From: a bacterium
GTDB taxonomy: Bacteria; Patescibacteria; Paceibacteria; UBA9973; SBAW01
Assembly: GCA_021825025.1 (NCBI GenBank)
Contig: JAKAIP010000035.1
Span: forward strand, 1-6,806
DNA: 6,806 bases
Direction of reading: 5' to 3'
This document shows, piece by piece, positions 4,883-6,806 of the stretch. The notes below the pieces were generated by a model. That model was not told the DNA's origin. It ran no database searches and saw only the letters and a list, made by a program, of their open reading frames with translations. The translations under genes and the position numbers were made by a program. Within the stretch, counting starts at the first letter, position 1, and every line of letters begins with the position of its first letter.

Positions 4883-6358
4883 TTATTCAACAAAGTATTT
4901 TCTCCGTATGTCCTTTATTTTTTCCTGTTCTGCTTCCTGTTTCCGCTCTTTCCCTTCTTCTCCTAATCCTCGTAAATCCTGATCTGAGAGTTGGGCTAGT
5001 TGTTGAGCCCTCATTTCCAAATATTCTGTTCGATTCCGGCTTGCATCGTCGAGCACTTCTTCCAGTAGTGCGTGCAGCATCCACCCAAGGCGCGGGCCAG
5101 GGTTTTCACGTGTAACCTCCATAAGTCGCTTCCCGTCTATAGCGAGCATATTGACTGAAATAGGATCCTGTAAGGCTTGTTCAATGAGTGATTGGTACTT
5201 CCGCAGCCGGAAGGGCTGTTCTTTGGGACGACCGGTACCAATACGATCACAAATGCGTAGCTCAATGAGTTCTTCAATATGTTCTGGGCCTACATTTCGG
5301 ATGATCCGCCGCACAGCAGAAAGAGTTACTTTATCTGGGTCAGAAAAAAACATATGCCACCGAACCAGCGTTTCAGTAGTTTGGATTGTTTCACGTGAAA
5401 ATTTCAGCCGTTCTAAGGCTTTTTTGGTAATTTTTCCCCCTACTACATCATGTCCATGAAAAGTCCAATCTCTTTTTTCATCGGACCATTTTCGCGTTTG
5501 TGGCTTTCCTATGTCATGGTAGAGCGCTGCTAAGCGTACTTGTAGTGGCCATCCTTTGTCCGCAGCATGCTGGAGCGAACGCAGGTTGTGTTCAAATACG
5601 TCGTAGGTATGGGCTTGGTTCTGCTCTATCCCTACCCCCGCTTCTAATTCGGGAATAATAAAGGGTAGTATGCCCAGTCCGTGGGCCAAAAGTAACGCTT
5701 TCATTGGTTTTGCGGATTCGAGAATACGGATCAATTCGTCACGAATGCGTTCTTTTGAAATACGTTCCAACTGATTTGCCTGTTCAGCCATAGCTTCTTT
5801 GGTCCGTTCTTCTATACTGAAATCAAGTTGCGCGACGAGGCGTATCGCGCGTAAAATACGCAATGCATCTTCTCCGAATCGCTCGCGAGGATCTCCTACA
5901 GCACGAATAATCCCCTGCTCCAAGTCTTCTCTGCCAGCATACAGGTCAATTAATTTATCATTGGTGGGGCTATATGCCAGCGCGTTGATAGTAAAATCGC
6001 GGCGCTTTAGATCATCCTCTATATTTTGGCTAAAAATAACGCTATCTGGGCGTCTGGCATCGCTATACTTCCCTTCTACACGGTATGGGGTAATCTCGAT
6101 AACTTTTGCTGTTTCATCGGTAGCAGCTTCCCATACGACACCCACTGTCCCAAAATCATTTGTATAGAACGTGTTTGGAAAAAGATCCTGTAGCTGCTGC
6201 GGCATAGCATTGGTAGTGATATCCCAATCTTTTGGTTTTTTTCCTAAAAGCAAATCTCGAACACATCCTCCCACGATCCATGCTTCAAACCCTTTCTCTT
6301 CTAGGGTCTGTATGGTATCTATGATTTCTGTCGGAAGTTGGCTGAATGGGAATTGCAT
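4883..6358 (-). CDS. cca: CCA-adding tRNA nucleotidyltransferase (class II, with HD domain)
   Basis: The enzyme adds or repairs the 3'-terminal CCA of tRNAs from CTP and ATP without a nucleic acid template. The 491-residue protein begins with the class II head: VGGCVRDLLLG (residues 29-39) and catalytic D44/D46 in KDWDI, FGTVGVV (69-75), RRDFTINALAY (119-129) and the nucleotide-recognition EDALRILR (163-170). An HD domain follows (H257, H281-D282 in LYHDIGKP, H301/H303), as in CCA enzymes with added phosphohydrolase activity. The last ~60 residues are highly charged and probably helical. The ATG lies 6 nt after an extended -10 box, implying a leaderless mRNA. It diverges from tRNA-Arg across 34 bp; the tRNAs here lack encoded CCA and need this enzyme. 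A poly(A) polymerase is a homologous alternative, but the CCA-less tRNAs support CCA addition. A parS-like palindrome lies within the gene. Confidence 0.93.
   Translation of the reverse strand: MQFPFSQLPTEIIDTIQTLEEKGFEAWIVGGCVRDLLLGKKPKDWDITTNAMPQQLQDLFPNTFYTNDFGTVGVVWEAATDETAKVIEITPYRVEGKYSDARRPDSVIFSQNIEDDLKRRDFTINALAYSPTNDKLIDLYAGREDLEQGIIRAVGDPRERFGEDALRILRAIRLVAQLDFSIEERTKEAMAEQANQLERISKERIRDELIRILESAKPMKALLLAHGLGILPFIIPELEAGVGIEQNQAHTYDVFEHNLRSLQHAADKGWPLQVRLAALYHDIGKPQTRKWSDEKRDWTFHGHDVVGGKITKKALERLKFSRETIQTTETLVRWHMFFSDPDKVTLSAVRRIIRNVGPEHIEELIELRICDRIGTGRPKEQPFRLRKYQSLIEQALQDPISVNMLAIDGKRLMEVTRENPGPRLGWMLHALLEEVLDDASRNRTEYLEMRAQQLAQLSDQDLRGLGEEGKERKQEAEQEKIKDIRRKYFVE
5387..5402. other. 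parS-like palindrome inside cca
   Basis: TGTTTCACGTGAAAAT matches 14 of 16 positions of the bacterial ParB-binding site TGTTTCACGTGAAACA, including an unbroken 13-base GTTTCACGTGAAA. It encodes residues around FSRET of the CCA enzyme, so codon constraint could explain it. Function as a ParB site is unproven; no parA or parB is in the window. Confidence 0.35.
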
Positions 6359-6364
6359 GGCACA

Positions 6365-6373
6365 ATTCTAACA
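6365..6373 (-). promoter_or_regulatory. cca promoter, extended -10
   Basis: Minus strand reads TGT plus TAGAAT (5 of 6 to TATAAT), ending 6 nt before the cca ATG, the same geometry as rpsO. No good -35 is visible. The divergent tRNA-Arg promoter must lie in the same 34 bp; only the AT-rich GAATATATAT at 6383-6392 is available for it, and I cannot place its -10 securely. Confidence 0.5.
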
Positions 6374-6392
6374 GAAAAATGTGAATATATAT

Positions 6393-6465
6393 GCGCCCGT
6401 AGCTCAATGGATAGAGCACTTGGCTTCGGACCAAGGGGTTGTGGGTTCGAGTCCTGCCGGGCGCG
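6393..6465 (+). tRNA. tRNA-Arg (anticodon TCG)
   Basis: A complete cloverleaf of 73 nt: acceptor GCGCCCG/CGGGCGC, D stem GCTC/GAGC, anticodon stem CTTGG/CCAAG with loop CTTCGGA, a 5-nt variable loop and T arm with TTCGAGT. Anticodon TCG reads CGN arginine codons. The discriminator is G and the next bases are CTT, so CCA is not encoded and must be added. Confidence 0.95.
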
Positions 6466-6474
6466 CTTGTTTTA

Positions 6475-6483
6475 TGCTATAGT
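6475..6483 (+). promoter_or_regulatory. tRNA-Gly promoter, extended -10
   Basis: TGC plus TATAGT in the 27-nt spacer between the two tRNAs ends 9 nt before the tRNA-Gly 5' end, predicting a start about 2-3 nt upstream of the mature end. A -35 would fall inside tRNA-Arg and is not convincing. Confidence 0.45.
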
Positions 6484-6492
6484 GGCTCAACC

Positions 6493-6563
6493 GCGGATAT
6501 CGTTTAGTGGTAGGACGCGTCCTTGCCAAGGACGAGGTGGGAGTTCGATTCTCCCTATCCGCA
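6493..6563 (+). tRNA. tRNA-Gly (anticodon GCC)
   Basis: A complete 71-nt cloverleaf: acceptor GCGGATA/TATCCGC, D stem GTTT/GGAC with two G-U pairs, anticodon stem CGTCC/GGACG with loop TTGCCAA, a 4-nt variable loop and T arm GGGAG/CTCCC with TTCGATT. GCC reads GGC and GGT. The discriminator is A, followed by CCT, so CCA is not encoded. Confidence 0.96.
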
Positions 6564-6624
6564 CCTGTAGGACAAGGGGTACTGAGCTTTAAAAAATCAT
6601 ATATCGCATCGTTTTTGTGTTTCT

Positions 6625-6633
6625 TGTGGATAA
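6625..6633 (-). promoter_or_regulatory. DnaA-box consensus 9-mer
   Basis: The minus strand reads TTATCCACA, the classical high-affinity DnaA box. It is isolated; one 8-of-9 relative (CTATCCACA) is at 4882-4874. A single 9-mer can occur by chance, and no dnaA or dnaN gene is nearby. Confidence 0.35.
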
Positions 6634-6681
6634 CTTTGGGGACATGTGTATTAAAGACACGTCTTTGAAGAGTGAGAAATT

Positions 6682-6699
6682 ATGTTTCTTATGAAACAT
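6682..6699. repeat. Perfect inverted repeat ATGTTTC-TTAT-GAAACAT
   Basis: Seven-base arms around a 4-base centre. The arms TGTTTC and GAAACA equal those of ParB's parS, but the centre is TTAT, not ACGT (13 of 16 overall). A second parS-like sequence is centred 26 bp away. Possible roles are an operator, degenerate parS, or a weak hairpin. Confidence 0.5.
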
Positions 6700-6737
6700 T
6701 TTGAAGTACTTTTCACGAGAAACAGTCAAAAAACCTG

Positions 6738-6746
6738 TGATAGAGT
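6738..6746 (+). promoter_or_regulatory. Possible tRNA-Pro promoter, extended -10
   Basis: TGA plus TAGAGT (4 of 6 to consensus) ends 8 nt before the tRNA-Pro 5' end, the same geometry as tRNA-Gly. The -35 zone would overlap the parS-like sequence at 6709-6724. Confidence 0.35.
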
Positions 6747-6754
6747 GTGAAGAC

Positions 6755-6806
6755 CGGGCCGTAGTATACCGGTAGTACACCTGCTTTGGGAGCAGGTAGA
6801 CCGAGT
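6755..6806 (+). tRNA. tRNA-Pro (anticodon TGG), cut at window end
   Basis: Acceptor 5' strand CGGGCCG with the C1 typical of bacterial tRNA-Pro, D stem GTAT/GTAC, anticodon stem CCTGC/GCAGG with loop TTTGGGA, a 5-nt variable loop, and the 5' half of the T stem (CGAGT) at the window edge. TGG reads CCN proline codons. The missing 3' part prevents checking the acceptor and CCA. Confidence 0.9.

Larger units (their letters stand above)
6564..6754. other. AT-rich spacer between tRNA-Gly and tRNA-Pro with palindromes
   Basis: No gene is supported here; a minus-strand open frame runs over it into tRNA-Pro and looks non-coding. It holds a perfect DnaA-box 9-mer (6625-6633), an inverted repeat AAAGAC/GTCTTT (6653-6666), ATGTTTC/GAAACAT (6682-6699) and a parS-like CTTTTCACGAGAAACA (6709-6724). 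No clear terminator follows tRNA-Gly. Confidence 0.5.

Noticed and set aside
6364..6399. dif-like string (TAACA ... TATGCGC) between cca and tRNA-Arg
   Set aside because: The two arms are about 6 bp too far apart for a Xer core site, and the right part is simply the start of tRNA-Arg.
6589..6780. 63-codon minus-strand open frame across the tRNA-Pro spacer
   Set aside because: It runs into the tRNA-Pro gene, has no promoter or recognisable protein features, and covers palindromic DNA.
1..6806. CRISPR array, insertion sequence or prophage
   Set aside because: No regularly spaced direct repeats, transposase or phage genes; the Xer recombinase looks like the housekeeping type.

Overview
The window looks like a piece of a small-genome bacterial chromosome, most probably a Patescibacteria (CPR) member near Parcubacteria. 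This is an inference from the style of the proteins, the compact layout, genes starting almost at their promoters, tRNAs without encoded CCA, and a small two-helix membrane protein of a kind I associate with that group. No 16S rRNA or other decisive marker is present. TGA is used as a normal stop (uppP, xerC), so the TGA-to-glycine code of Absconditabacteria/Gracilibacteria is excluded.

Layout. Positions 1-598 (minus) hold the N-terminal third of pnp (PNPase). A 54-nt hairpin sits in its leader, and a divergent promoter region leads to a small membrane protein gene (734-961, plus). That gene meets uppP (950-1804, minus) tail to tail with a 12-nt overlap. Upstream of uppP on the same strand are a NYN/LabA-type nuclease gene (1812-2441) and rpsO (2543-2809), with a terminator between rpsO and the nuclease gene. 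rpsO and xerC (2880-3788, plus) diverge from a 70-bp promoter region. xerC overlaps xthA (3785-4582) by ATGA. A 300-bp gap with a strong hairpin and other possible RNA structure separates xthA from the convergent cca (4883-6358, minus). cca diverges from a plus-strand tRNA cluster: Arg(TCG), Gly(GCC) and, after a 191-bp gap, Pro(TGG), cut by the window end.

Themes. Much of the window concerns RNA: 3' exonuclease (pnp), putative RNase (NYN), ribosomal protein S15, CCA addition and the tRNAs that need it. xerC and xthA form a DNA recombination/repair pair, and uppP serves cell-wall lipid carrier recycling. The rpsO-pnp neighbourhood known from many bacteria survives here but is interrupted by three other genes.

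Most interesting signals: (1) a long base-paired leader at the 5' end of the pnp transcript, reminiscent of the RNase III/PNPase autoregulatory leader of enterobacteria; (2) a repeated promoter pattern, a (mostly extended) -10 box 5-10 nt before the ATG, implying leaderless or nearly leaderless mRNAs, including divergent rpsO/xerC promoters that share one palindromic TTGCAA -35 box; (3) parS-like palindromes inside cca and before tRNA-Pro, together with a perfect DnaA-box 9-mer. All three are hypotheses from sequence reading only.
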